Shown here: positions 28,201 through 39,400 of the stretch, in pieces
How positions within the stretch are numbered: position 1 is the stretch's first letter
How the letters are laid out: each line of letters begins with the position of its first letter
NCBI GenBank assembly: GCA_030533445.1
Contig: CM060072.1
Span: 15,029,767-15,093,766, forward strand
Length of the DNA: 64,000 nucleotides
Reading direction: 5' to 3'
From: Cyprinodon diabolis
Taxonomy: Eukaryota; Chordata; Actinopteri; Cyprinodontiformes; Cyprinodontidae
Program-made: the position numbers and the translations under genes
The notes under the pieces: model-generated
What the model was told of the DNA's origin: nothing
The model's input: only the letters and a program-made list of their open reading frames with translations
The model's database searches: none

Positions 28201-31200
28201 CTCTGTGTTTTTCACCAGAGGCATCTGGATTTCAAAGTTGTGGATTCGCAACGTGTGCCCAAACAGGTACCAATGGATGCTACATGCTTTATCTACTAGA
28301 TCGGGAGACGCTTAGAAAATTCTGAGGAGGAGTTTTTTTTTTTTTTTTGTTCCACTGAAAGACTCGCTTGGTTGTTCAGTGAAAAACTACGGTGACCAGC
28401 TGCAAAGAGTCGTTGCCCCCAGAGGAGAGAGAGAACATTAGCCAGACTATGAGCCAATCATAGGCCGAAGCAGCTAATGTCGCTCCCAGCTGCTCATCTC
28501 CGCAGAGATGTAGGTTAGATAAGAGAAATTAAAGAAATATTCACAAAATAACCCAGAGACGGATGTGGAGATTAAATTCTAGATTTCTGCTGCTATGCAG
28601 AAGCTAATTGTTATTAGCTTCTGTAGTATCTCAGTCAGAGGCTAACTTCATGGTAATAACGTGGCTCTGCATCCTATATTAGATGTTTTATAGGTTTGTG
28701 GTTTAAACACAAGTTTCAGAGGAATTCATGCTGGTTCTTTTTTTTTTTTTTTTTCTTTTATAGAGGTGATGGAGTCTTACATTGTTTTGGGCACAGAAAC
28801 ACACAGATCTGATAACCCTGGCACTGAAGAGCAGGTATAGTTGCTACCTATACCTTTAGGAACATAGATCATTTCCAACAGCTGTGGAGGATTTCTTTGA
28901 AAGTAATATTCATTCATAGTATTACATCCTAATTTATTTTATAAAATAAATATATTTTTAGTCCCTACTTGCTATTCTCTCTAGGTTTATGCACTCACTG
29001 TGTCGGTCCAGACGGCTCCTTGAACATTCCCTCAGTGATGGCTTTGTTCCAGAAAAGCTGGAAGGTGTCTTCCTTTAAGGAGAGCTTTAGTAGGTCCAAG
29101 GCCACAGAGGGCAGAGCAAGGTCCTTTTTCACAGAGCGGGCTGCCATCTTCAACACCTCCACTAACCTGCCAGACAAAGGATTGGCAAACAGCTGAGTGA
29201 ACACATGACGGAACGTCCTGGCCAAGGGTCAAGTCCTAATTCCAGTAAGGGTCCTAAATTTCTCCTTAGGATGATTAAGATTATCTTCCTATCACACATT
29301 GTCTTTTTTTTTTCCTATGTTACAACATTATGCTGAGCTCTGAAGAATAAAACTGGTCACAAAAAACAAAACAAAAAACCTATTCAATTGGTTTTGCAAA
29401 TTGGAAACCACATGATAAATTCAGGCTTACACATTTTTATTTTTTGTTTAACAAATGTCTTAAATTAAGGTTGCATTTTTCAAATCAGAATAAATGCTAA
29501 TAAACTTTAACTTGTGTCTATTCCGAAATAAAATTGCATTCTAGTTTGGTTTACATATACATTTTAAACCGATGAGTATTATGGTGGTTCTAGCTTCTTA
29601 TCCCTTAAACAATTACTTTCTAAAAACCTTTGATTGAAAAGAAACCCACAGCTTATTTAGTAAATCCCAGGATATTGGATAATGAGCAGCTTCTTACTTT
29701 GGGATGTTGTCTGCATTGATGATGGTGGAGGAGCCGAGCAGCTTCTTAAGCTTCTTTGGTTTAAGAGTCTGCGGGAAGCGCTGCAGTGCCACCAGCAGCA
29801 GCTGGAGTTGCTCCGGAGTCCTAAAAGCCGACGCCAAGTCAGCCTGCAGAGCGCTAAGCAGAACCTCCTCAAACACCACCTCTGGTATCTGGCGGGGGGC
29901 CATAAAAAAGCAGATGAAAGGATAGAAAACGACTCGCAGCAGTGGGAATATTAAAGTGCTACTAAGATGTTGCTGTTACCTCAGTGAGGATGTCTGTCAT
30001 GGTCTTGCTGGGTAGGTCCTTCAGGTGCTCTTTTTGCTGACTCAGGCTCTGAAGGAGCTGCACGCATCCCAGCACCACCTGGGGCTCCTGCAGACAAACA
30101 GCTTTCTATATCTTTGCTCTACCATCTTTTTTTTATTGTTATTTTCCAATAAATGGGACATTTCTTAACATTCCTCCCATGAACATGTCTGTTGAAAGCC
30201 TGACTTCAAGCTAATAATCAAAATTTATCATTGTATTTTACATGTAAAAAAACTTTTTCATGCATTTCCAACATGAAATGAACAATTGGTAAAAGGGAAG
30301 GTAAATTAACACCCTTACTCGGGTCTTTCATAATCCAACTGAGAAGTAAACTTACTTTGATGAGGCGTCCCGATTGATGAAGAGCGAGGACGCCAAACAG
30401 GTTTCCAAACATGGCATTTCTGGCAAGTTTCTAGAAAACAAACAAGGTTTTGGTGTTTAAATGTTCTTTAAATGAAGGTTTCTGTTCTAGTATAAATCCA
30501 ATGGACCAAAACGTACCTTTTTTACAGCTTGCAGGTTATGTTTTTCTTTGATCCTCTGGAGTATGCTCTGCAAGGAGACATCTTCAAAGGCGTTTAACAC
30601 CTTAGGGAGAAAAGCCATTTATTTTCTGCTCAGTTGGGATGAATTTAAAGGAATCAAGCTGGTGTTCCACTAACCTGGCCCAGAGCCAGACTGAACGCAG
30701 GTCTGGCTGCCTCCCGAGTGTGGGCCAGTCCATCCACCAGCCTTTTAAAGGTGTATTCCAGCTCATCAGCCTGCAGCATAGAGAGTTACAAAGCATAATG
30801 AGCAACACTTGTTCTCTATATATTTCTAACTCCACAATTACACTTTAAACATTTTTAAGTTCATTATTTTAGTTATAAACCTACTAAACATTAGTACATA
30901 ATCCAAATACATGTTTATAGCCCATTTGGATAACATATGCATATTTTTTCCTGTATGTTTTTGGTGGTCTTTCTGTTGGAAGGTGACCCTTTGACCAACA
31001 CTCAATCCTTTCAGCGTCTAAAATCTTCTCTTCCAGGTCTTATTTATTTTTTTTAACTCCATTCACTCTAAACAACATCCTGGTCACCAGTGGGTAACAT
31101 CCTTCCCACATCATGATACAGCCACCTCCATGTTTAAAAAGGCCAATAGTGTTATCAGAGTAAGATGCAGATTACCTATCAGATTCAGTTGGAATCATTC

Positions 31201-31654
31201 TACTAATTTGTTTGTTCTCTTAAGTCAGTTGGCTGCAGTGGATTTTATTTAGGGGTATTTAAAGAAATTAGGCTGAACACAACCTTTTTACCTCCAGTTT
31301 AGCATAACATGTTAAGAGATTATTTTTGTTAATTGAATATAAAGAAATGCTTTAAATTCCTGTCAGATAAAGATTTTAATCTCTAAAAGAGTGGATCTTA
31401 GAGTGATTAATTATATTGGTTCAGCGGTGACACAGTTTATAATCTTTGCTGGATGGCATACTGTGTGTTTCTCTTACCTTGTTTTCTGTTTTCAGGTACT
31501 GGATCAGGTTCTCCACCGCCTTCAGCCGAACCTCCTGCTCCGGCTTGGCCAGGTCCCAGAAGAAGTCGAGGAAGACCCGGTTCTGTTGCAGGATCCCGGC
31601 AGGCCGGGGGGGCTGCGTTGGTCTCACTGAGACCTCCACCATCTCTCCAGACAT
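10207..31654 (-). CDS. mybbp1a: MYB-binding protein 1A (Pol5/DNA polymerase phi family), complete, 27 exons
   Basis: Nucleolar protein of the Pol5/MYBBP1A family, known to act in rRNA transcription and processing and in transcription co-repression. Coding exons: 31478-31654, 30675-30770, 30517-30600, 30356-30430, 29980-30087, 29698-29888, 28999-29166, 27399-27516, 25383-25672, 25197-25307, 24980-25108, 23057-23254, 22868-22976, 22698-22785, 22060-22214, 21185-21328, 20968-21105, 20682-20855, 20421-20578, 19547-19681, 19262-19355, 16209-16340, 16040-16108, 13514-13627, 10877-10978, 10646-10770, 10207-10546. They sum to 3822 bp (1273 aa plus stop), phases agree at every junction, and there is no internal stop. 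Human MYBBP1A is of similar length. Diagnostic segments include NRVFLDFFWDLAKPEQ, FGNLFGVLALHQSGRLIK and LHYGEHVV. Residues 1-700 are helical-repeat-like; about 700-775 form an acidic Asp/Glu run; about 1161-1273 form a lysine-rich tail typical of nucleolar targeting. The exon 17 donor (20968) and the weak GTAGGA donors of exons 12 and 19 are the least certain boundaries. Confidence 0.96.
10979..13513. other. mybbp1a: Large mybbp1a intron with a GC-richer block
   Basis: Intron between the exons at 13514-13627 and 10877-10978. It has no recognisable transposon protein. About 12890-13220 stands out: it is GC-richer, with many short AT-core words (TGTAATTACGCATG, CAATTATC, GTAATTAG) like homeodomain sites. 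A conserved non-coding element is possible but unproven. Confidence 0.4.
14085..15165. repeat. Degenerate hAT-like non-autonomous element in mybbp1a intron
   Basis: The ends carry ATATTTCGTTAACG and CGAAATTAACACTGG words that I associate with a common fish DNA-transposon terminal family. The interior (about 14495-14885) matches the region at 26177-26610 and, read in reverse, contains degraded codons resembling the N-terminal domain of hAT-type transposases (W-L-E-N-E-K-F-G-T-W-L-Q-P). There are many stops and it is not functional. Boundaries are approximate. Confidence 0.45.
16341..19261. other. mybbp1a: Large mybbp1a intron, mostly unrecognised AT-rich DNA
   Basis: Intron of about 2.9 kb between the exons at 19262-19355 and 16209-16340. 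Apart from the repeat fragment at about 18595-18760, I recognise no gene or named element in it. Confidence 0.45.
18595..18760. repeat. Fragment of a MITE family shared with 55023-55415
   Basis: It contains CTGCTCTAAGTGGGTT, the TTAGTTGACGATTATT word and TTATGATTAATCCAAT, which also occur in the same order at 55254-55415. The repeated cores around GATTAAT are typical of a widespread fish MITE with AGGGCTGCA termini. This copy lacks clear ends. Confidence 0.5.
20100..20180. repeat. Degenerate GGAT/GGACAGAT repeat
   Basis: Loose tandem array of GGATG and related words inside a mybbp1a intron, including a pure GGATGGATGGATG stretch near 20162-20174. Confidence 0.6.
21640..21790 (-). repeat. Retroelement terminal-repeat-like fragment related to the palindrome at 34977-35271
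   Basis: It contains TTTGAAGACGTTTCACCTCC, CCAGGAAGCTTT and, further left, GATTCTCAGTAATCCAGGTCA. The same words in the same order, on the opposite strand, make up the right arm and tail of the inverted repeat at 34977-35271. I associate this sequence with fish Penelope-like retroelement terminal repeats, but that is from memory and not decisive. Confidence 0.4.
22266..22640. mobile_element. MITE family A, copy 1 (TTAA-type)
   Basis: About 370 bp with inverted ends: left AAGGTATAGTGGAGAA, right CTCCAGTATACCTT. Internal words TTTGCAATTTTTCCACTA, GACGAGCACGTAGGACGG and CCAGAATGATTGACAATTAG are shared with copies at 24184-24551 and 32842-33053. It has no coding capacity, so it is likely a non-autonomous DNA transposon in a mybbp1a intron. 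Confidence 0.6.
24184..24551. mobile_element. MITE family A, copy 2 (TTAA-flanked)
   Basis: Same family as 22266-22640. The termini are TTAAAGGTACAGTGGAGG on the left and CCTCCACTAAACCTTTAA on the right, so the element sits between two TTAA tetranucleotides, as piggyBac-superfamily insertions do. Internal order and length match copy 1. It is in a mybbp1a intron. Confidence 0.6.
24881..24908. repeat. (ATCT)n microsatellite
   Basis: Six to seven consecutive ATCT units followed by an imperfect ATTT unit, in a mybbp1a intron. Confidence 0.85.
26177..26610. repeat. Degenerate repeat, sister copy of 14495-14885
   Basis: Shares TTTAATGCTTTTTAATGCTC, CTGCAGCCATGTCCC and CTCGTTTTCCAGCCA with 14495-14885. 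In reverse it has the same degraded hAT-like N-terminal coding trace. It is not functional and lies in a mybbp1a intron. Confidence 0.5.
26763..26925 (-). repeat. tRNA-derived-type fish SINE, second family
   Basis: Contains TTTAGCAGACGCTTTTATCC and AGCAACTTACA, a word pair I know from a widespread fish SINE, then GTCTTGCCTAAGGGCC and a B-box-like GATTCAAGCCCAGGG. It differs from the SINE family at 3890, 48648 and 56960. Confidence 0.55.
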
Positions 31655-32099
31655 CTTCTATCTTACATCCAGCACGGACTGCAGGCCATGCTGCTCTACA
31701 ACGTGCAGTACGAACAAGAATCACTTCCAGGTCAAGCTAGTGTGGGGTGTGCTTGATTTATAAGCCGGCGTACACTGCGGGGCGGCTAACAGGTGGAGTT
31801 ACAGCTCTTTTTTTTATTAACCAAACAATCACATTTACATACACACTCTGGAAGGGAGACACCAATATGAGGTGGGGTTATATCTATGCTAAAATGTAAT
31901 CAATTAATGTGTTTCTTTTTTCTTTAGAACAACAAAGCAACTCCTTCAACCTTAAAATAGATATGTATATAAGCTGAGAGAAAAAAAAAGGGGATTAAAG
32001 TAAGTTGATTTCTTGGAAATATAACATGCCCTATGTTAACTAAACACTTTAACATATCTTACTCAGATTTTTATGTGACAGACCAACCCATTTTAATGC
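31655..32099. other. mybbp1a 5' region and short intergenic spacer
   Basis: Immediately upstream of the mybbp1a start (31654) the sequence is moderately GC-rich for about 130 bases, consistent with a 5'-UTR and promoter on the minus strand. No TATA box is obvious. Beyond that is AT-rich spacer with no gene. Confidence 0.4.
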
Positions 32100-32250
32100 A
32101 CATTATGCACGCAGGTGTTGCAGAACTGGAGAGCTCCTTCAGTGACAGACTGCTGCAGGTTAAATGCACCAGGGAGCGTTATCACAGATCCTTCCTCCCA
32201 CCAGCTGTAAGACTCTATAACCATCACTGCTCCCAACAACCTCAATAAGT
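32100..32250 (+). repeat. LINE 3'-end relic (C-terminal ORF2 fragment)
   Basis: A plus-strand frame ends with CTRERYHRSFLPPAVRLYN and a stop shortly after. It shares the R-x-x-SFLP-x-A motif with 8911-9120 and belongs to the C-terminus of a fish non-LTR retrotransposon ORF2. It is a severely 5'-truncated dead copy between mybbp1a and tbl2. Confidence 0.6.
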
Positions 32251-32569
32251 TGTTACATTCATGCTGCTTTTTGCAGTTTCTTAGTCAGTTAAATAACATA
32301 ATGCTGTCTTTTTGCTTTGATGTTGCTGCTGTTAAAATATTACTGTAGAAATGTCCACCACCTGTTGGTTATTTACTCTCCAGGTGCATTTATACTGTTA
32401 AAACACTTTATAGTACAGTATTATTATATATTTTTTTTGTGTGTGACCATTTTTCTGTTATAAAGCTGATGGAAGCTGTTGGACAGTTATCAAAGTTCTG
32501 CATACAATTAAAATCTGAAAATTGTCCTTTATCACAGATCTACCAGGTTTCTGTCCTGTTTTTGGTTAT

Positions 32570-32660
32570 AGGCAAGGCAAGGCAAATTTATTTGTATAGC
32601 ACGATTCTGTACAAAGACGATGCAAAGTGCTTTACATGATTAAAATATAGGAAAACAAAA
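32570..32660 (+). repeat. Interspersed repeat end (GGCAAGGCAAATTTATTTG type)
   Basis: The GCAAGGCAAATTTATTTGTA start and GTGCTTTACATGATTAAAAT end are a common fish repeat. The reverse complement recurs at about 5495-5560. No protein is encoded. Confidence 0.5.
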
Positions 32661-32841
32661 CAGAATCAGAGCAAGTAGAAGAAAAAAATAAATAAAAATG
32701 CAGAAACAAGAACATTAAAAGCAGTTGGACTAAAGAAAATTAAAAGGAACCAATTATGTTTCAGTTGAACTTTTTAACTAGAACAGTCGAAGGCAATCCT
32801 AAAAAAATGTGTTTATAGAGCACATTTTTGAAGACCCGTCC

Positions 32842-33053
32842 GTTAAAGCTGTTTAAACATTGCTGTTTGCATCTTTTATACAAGCTTACTTTCCAAAAGA
32901 TTTGCAATTTTTCAACTATGTCAGACTTAAGTGAATATGGGGATGAGCACGTACGATGGCTTTACATAAACACATCACCAGAATGATTGACAATTAGGTC
33001 TTTTGATGTTGCACCAGGAAAAAGAACATCCTCCACTATACCTCTAAGGAATT
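32842..33053. mobile_element. MITE family A, copy 3, left end lost
   Basis: Shares CTGTTTGCATC, TTTGCAATTTTTCAACTATG, GATGAGCACGTACGATGG and the right terminus CATCCTCCACTATACCTC with 22266-22640 and 24184-24551. The left third of the family is missing, so it is truncated or rearranged. It lies between mybbp1a and tbl2. Confidence 0.55.
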
Positions 33054-33306
33054 AAAGTTTAGGTGATATAGTCTAGGTTGTGCTATGAACACATGATCTC
33101 ATCTTAACTAAGAATCTCTGCAGAATCCTCTCTCTGGGCTAAACCTTCTTTGATGAAGAGATTTTTCTTTTTTTTTTTTTTATTGACTATCTTTTAGTTA
33201 CACTTTATCAATGGGGCCATTTTTACTCATATTCCGTTACTAAGAAAATTTCAAAACACCAACATGTTTGAACACACTGCCTTTAATCCTTCCATAAAAA
33301 GACAAT

Positions 33307-33312
33307 TTTATT
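33307..33312 (-). terminator. tbl2: Candidate polyadenylation signal of tbl2
   Basis: AATAAA on the minus strand, 107-112 bases downstream of the tbl2 stop (33419-33421). It is the first good signal after the stop. Confidence 0.5.
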
Positions 33313-33418
33313 AAAATTACATGCAAATTTCAGTATTTTTTTTGACAAACAATAAAGAAAAGCACAGAAAAAACAGAACTAATGTAGACTATCCCAGCAT
33401 GGTTCTTTGGGCGTTCGC

Positions 33419-36400
33419 TCACTCAGCGGAAGCCGTTAGCACAGTCTCCAGAGCACTTTGAGCCTCTTTGATCTGCTGCTGGAGTCTCTGCTTCATGGCC
33501 TCATTCTGGGCCTTTTTCAGCATGTCCTTCATGTCCCTAATGGCCGCCCGGTAACCCGGCGTGTTGTGAAACACTCTGATGGCCTTGTCTCCGCTGCAAA
33601 CTAGGAAGCGACTGTTGATGTCGAATCTGAGGTCTGTGATCTCCTCGCTGTGGACGCCGTGCAGCTCCTCCTCTAGAGTCCCAGTGGTGGCGTCGAACAT
33701 TGTCACGTTGCAGCCATCGCTGATGGCAACCACGCGGCCGTCCGGAGACAACGCCACTCTGCTGCCTTCGGAGGAGGAGCAGGAAACGGTTCTCAGGAGG
33801 TACGGATCCTGCTGCTTCTTGTACTCCACATTTGTGTTCCACAGCTTCCATGTTCCGTCTTTAGACACAGTCACCATTCTGATTGGTGAAGGAAAAGAAG
33901 GCGGGCGGTTTATATTCAACATAAGGGATTCTTAAATACCCTGAAAAAAACAACCTAAAACAGCCTATTGTTGGAGAGACATCCATCATTAAACGCTTCT
34001 TCTATTTAGAGGAATTGGATTCCACAATTACACAGCAGTTCACCCTGCTTCTTTGAATATTTAAGCTTTTATTTAAATTATCCAAATAAGCTACTGAAAG
34101 ACACTTTCGTAGCTTCCACCAATTTCTCTTCCAGGATTACCTCCACAGGCTTCCTCTCAACTCTGTCAATTTACCCTTCCCTTGCTAAATAACAGCATCC
34201 TAAGAGCATGATGCTACCATCGTGTTTGACCACATGAAGGGCGTTAATCCAACACACAAAAAGTTTAATAACTGTATCAAATGACTCCCAAATATCTAAA
34301 TTCGTGAATGTTTTACAAACCAAATGTGGGAATTTATCTATAGGAGATCTGTTTACTTTGTTTTGGTTCCAAGACAACTTGTGGAAAAGCACCATTTTTG
34401 TTCGATACATGTTGGTGCTTTCACTCTTGTCTAATAACTTTTAATAAATATAGATCATTTACAAATATAAATAAGTGCTGCATGTGACAAAGTGGTTCAG
34501 TTAGTGTTCACCACTTGTCCATTATTCTTATTTCTGATTCCTAATGCTTAGGTTTAAACATTAGTTTGTAACTTCACTGCTTCACTTACTATCCCGGTTT
34601 GTTTGTGTTGGTATTTTACTGCAGTTTCCATCTATTTATATGTTTAAGATAAAGCTACTACTTCCGGACTATTAGTTGAACTTGTATATTTTGTTTCAAA
34701 GTATATTCATGGTATTTGTTTTCCATTTAACTGACTATTCTTTTAAATGATCTTGTATACATGGTTTATTTTGCAAACCCTTTCATTATGTAGATGAGTT
34801 TGTAAATTTGATTAATAATTTCATTCTTCTCAGTTTAGACTTTGTTCCATTTTTTTCTACCTGTTTAATTGTGGCTTAGTCCACTGAAGTAAAGCTTTGT
34901 TGCCAATTAGTTATAAAAACAGTGAATTCTTGGAAGCTAGGGTGAATGGTTGTCAGAGTTAAAACTACCAAATAAAATTCCGTAAAAATTCAAAAAATAT
35001 CCACTGGACTTGGTTTTCAAGATTTGAAGACGGGGCCTTATGAAGACGTATCGCCACCTCTCCAGGAAGCTTTCTCAATTCAAATGTCTGGATCTGCAGT
35101 GAGTTTGAGTCTTATGGACTCAAACTCACTGCAGATCCAGACATTTGAATTGAGAAAGCTTCCTGGAGAGGTGGCGAAACGTCTTCAAATCTTGAAAACC
35201 AAGTCCAGTGGATATTTTTTGAATTTTTACGGAATGACTATGACCTGGATGACTGAGAACCTTCATCAGCATACCAAATAAAATTATCAGAAGAATCTGG
35301 AACAGGTGGCTGATGCTGTTTTTTTTTTTTCACCTTGCTCATCCTTGACCTTACTACCTCACACTGCATTATTTATTTTATCACAAATTACAAACACCCT
35401 TCCTCATAGGTTCAGAAAATGAAAAATTACCTGTGAGAGTCATTTGAAAATGCGAACGCGTGAACTCCTGCAGAATGGCCCTTCAGGTCAAACGCTCTTG
35501 CAACTTCTTTGAACTCTCCTCCTTTTCCAAAGCAAACCTCCCAAACTTTCACATCTGGAGTGAAACCACATGATGCTACAAACCTGAGAACATAAGCAGA
35601 GACCATAAGCCCCATAGATCTAATTAAGTGCTGCAATAAATGTTTCAGGTGGAAAAGTTTGTTGACCTGCCACAGGGAGAGACGGCTGCATAAGAATTAG
35701 TCATCTGATTAGTGTTAATGGAGGCCAGCAGCTCTCCTTTCAGATCCCAGATAAGGATGGTGGTGTCTGTGGAGGCACTCATGATGAACTTGCCTGTAGA
35801 GATCAAACAATTAGGATCTTTACAACTGTGCAAACTCCAATCCTTTATAATCAGCCCTGCCTGCCACATGTGTTCTGCACCTGTCTCTGCGATACCGATG
35901 TTGACTATCGCCGCCTTGTGTTTCTGCGGGAAATCCTCAGAGGCGGCTTTGAAGCTAAAGGTCCCATCGTCCTTCTTGATCATTTTGAAGATACGGATAG
36001 CATCTCCATTGGCGAGCCAGGTGATGAACGCCCTGCAGGAGAACAAACAAGGACATGAACTCCATTTTGATCTTCTGCTGGCAAATAAGTAATTCTCCAT
36101 ATGTGGAAAAGAAGTATTCATATCCAAGCTGATTCCTTCTTGTGCTTATTTTTATGGTTGAAATCAAATTACTTTTAAGACAATGAAAGCCATATACAAT
36201 ATAAAAAAATGGTTTTAAAAATAATACTTTTATCTATTAAATGTTTAAAGGCTAACTATACCAATTTGACCCCAAGTTGAAAGTGGTTATCCTTCACCTT
36301 AGATCATAAATTAACTGTGATTAATATTTTTTTTAGATCAACTTCACTAACCACACCCAGGACTGATCCTTGACAAACCTGGAGAATCCACTGTTTATGA

Positions 36401-39400
36401 AACCTGTCTGACCTGCCTACTACAGGTGCTGGTCATAAAATTAGAATATCATGAAAAAGTAGATTGATTTCAGTAATTCCATTTAAAAAGTGAAACTTGT
36501 ATATTATATTCATACATTACATACAAACTCATATATTTCAGATGTTTATTTTGTTTAATTTTGATGATTACAAATGACAACAAATGAAAATCTCAAATTC
36601 ATCATATCAGAAAATTAGAATATTGTGAAAAGGTTCAAAATTGATGGCCCCTGGTGCCACACTCTAATCAGCTAATTAACTCAAACCACCTGCAAAAGCC
36701 TTTAAATGGTCTTTCAGTCTAGTTCTATAGGCTACACAATCATGGGGAAGACTGCTGACTTGACAGTTGTCCAAAAGACGACCATCGACACCTTGCACAA
36801 GGAGGGCAAGACACAAAAGGTCATCGCTAAAGAGGCTGGCTGTTCACAGAGCTCAGTGTCCAAGCACATTAATAGAGAGGCGAAGGGAAGGAAAAGATGT
36901 GGTCGAAAAAAGTGTACAAGCAAGAGAGATAACCGCACCCTGGAGAGGATTGTGAAACAAAACCCATTCAAAAATGTGGGGGAGATTCACAAAGAGTGGA
37001 CTGCAGCTGGAGTGAGTGCTTCAAGAACCACCACACACAGACGTATGAAAGACATGGGTTTCTGCTGTCGCATTCCTTGTGTCAAGCCACTCTTGAACCA
37101 CAGACAGCGTCAGAAGCGTCTTGCCTGGGCTAAAGAGAAACAGGACTGGACTGCTGGTGAGTGGTCCAAAGTCATGTTCTCTGATGAAAGTAAATTTTGC
37201 ATTTCCTTTGGAAATCAAGGTCCCAGAGTCTGGAGGAAAAGAAGAGAGGCACTTCATCCACGTTGCTTGAAGTCCAGTCTAAAGTTTCCACAGTCAGTGA
37301 TGGTTTGGGGTGCCATGTCATCTGCTGGTGTTGGTCCATTGTGTTTTCTGAGGTCCAGGGTCAACGCAGCCACATACCAGGAAGTTTTAGAGCACTTCAT
37401 GCTTCCTGCAGCTGACCAACTTTTTGGAGATGCAGATTTCATTTTCCAACAGGACTTGGCACCTGCACACAGTGCCAAAGCTACCAGTACCTGGTTGAAG
37501 GACCATGGTATCCCTGTTCTTAATTGGCCAGCAAACTCTCCTGACCTTAACCCCATAGAAAATCTATGGGGTATTGTGAAGAAGAAGATGCAATACACCA
37601 GACCCAACAATTCAGAAGAGCTAAAAGCCACTATTAGAGCAACCTGGGCTATCATAACACCTGAGCAGTGCCACAGACTGATCGACTCCATGCCACGCCG
37701 CATTGCTGCAGTAATACAGGCCAAAGGAGGCCCAACTAAATACTGAGTGCTGTACATGCTCATACTTTTCATGTTCATACTTTTCAGTTGGCCAACATTT
37801 CTATAAATCCTTTGTTTTTATTGGTCTTCAGTAATATTCTAATTTTCTGATATGATGAATTGGAGATTTTCATTTGTTGTCATTTGTAATCATCAAAATT
37901 AAACAAAATAAACATCTGAAATATATGAGTTTGTATGTAATGTATGAATATAATATACAAGTTTCACTTTTTAAATGGAATTACTGAAATCAATCTACTT
38001 TTTCATGATATTCTAATTTTATGACCAGCACCTGTATATGCCAGAAAACATCTTGTTGATTCCTAGGACCTTGGGGGAAAATATTTAAAGTCATGGTTTT
38101 AAATTGGTCTAGTCAAAGTCCAGACTTCAATCAAATTGATGTGCTCATGCATTTGTGCTTTATAGCCGTCCAATGGGGCTAAAATAAATACAGTTTGCAA
38201 AACAAATTGACAGCAATAAGTAAAAGTCTATGAGACAGTTCCCACAAACCCCTGATGTTAGCAGGTGGAGCCAGTGTGGTGCAGCCAGTTATGGGTTTAG
38301 GGGGGAACTATTTTTCTACAGAGGCCATTTTTCTGTCCCTTTAATTATTACCAATGTTATAATTACACATAATGTTTTTCTCTTTTATAGAATAAAAAAT
38401 CCAAGTATTTAAATGATTATGAACATAATGGTGTTTGACAAACTATATGCTCAGCAACTTAAATCAAAAGTGAAAAAAAAGGTGCAATGCTCAGCAAAAT
38501 GGGGCACTGTGTAAAGTTAGTTTTTCTTCTCTATATATTTCAGGAACTTGGATAAAGGATGAGACCTGGAGTCTGGGCTGAAGCGGACCAATGTAGCGTG
38601 ATCCAGCTCCACGTTGGCTCTCAGACACTTGTGCTCCCGCTCCAGGAAGTCTTTGGTGCTCCAGATCCGAACAGTGCGGTCATCGGCGCATGACGCCAAG
38701 TATTTCCCATTGCTGCTGAAATCAAGGCATGTCACATTGCCGCTGTGGCCCTAAGGAGAACAAAATGAAACATGGAGGGTGTGATCACAAAGGTAACCAT
38801 AACCTTTCCCAAAAATGTGCTTTTAACTGCCGACATCATTAATGTATTGGTGGTGTGAATTGCGCTGTTTGAAGACAAACAGTAATAGAAGTTACCAATA
38901 TAGCCTCGGCAGAGAAGAGCATAAAGGACAGGTGTTTAGTGCTTTCAGGTTACCTTGAGGGAAGCTGCCAGCAACGGGTGGCTGAAGCTGTGTTGTGTCG
39001 GTTTATCTTTACGGCTCCGCTGCTTCTCTTGCTTCTGTTTTTTGGATGTTGGGCCTTTTGGAGCATTTGCTTCAGCTAAAGCACGAGAAAATATACAAAA
39101 GGTTTGTGGGTGTTATAATATGTATGTATGTATGTATATATATATATAAATATATATGATAATTTTATTTTTTCTACATAGGGAAAAAAACATGAAAATG
39201 GGGTAATAATAATATAAGATAACATCTGCTTGTGTAGATAGGCTTGTTTGTTGTTGTGGCCTCAGATTTTATATTAAATCTTTCCAAATTAATTACTTCA
39301 AGAAAACATAAGGATAACTGTGTAATGCATCATGTTCAAACCACTTTTTAATTTCAAATCATTTTCTAAATGCTGATAAAATACACAAGCATCCTTCACT

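Noticed and set aside
37254..37778. 174-codon minus-strand frame over the Tc1 transposase
   Set aside because: Antisense to an intact, recognised transposase with catalytic motifs, so it is a shadow.
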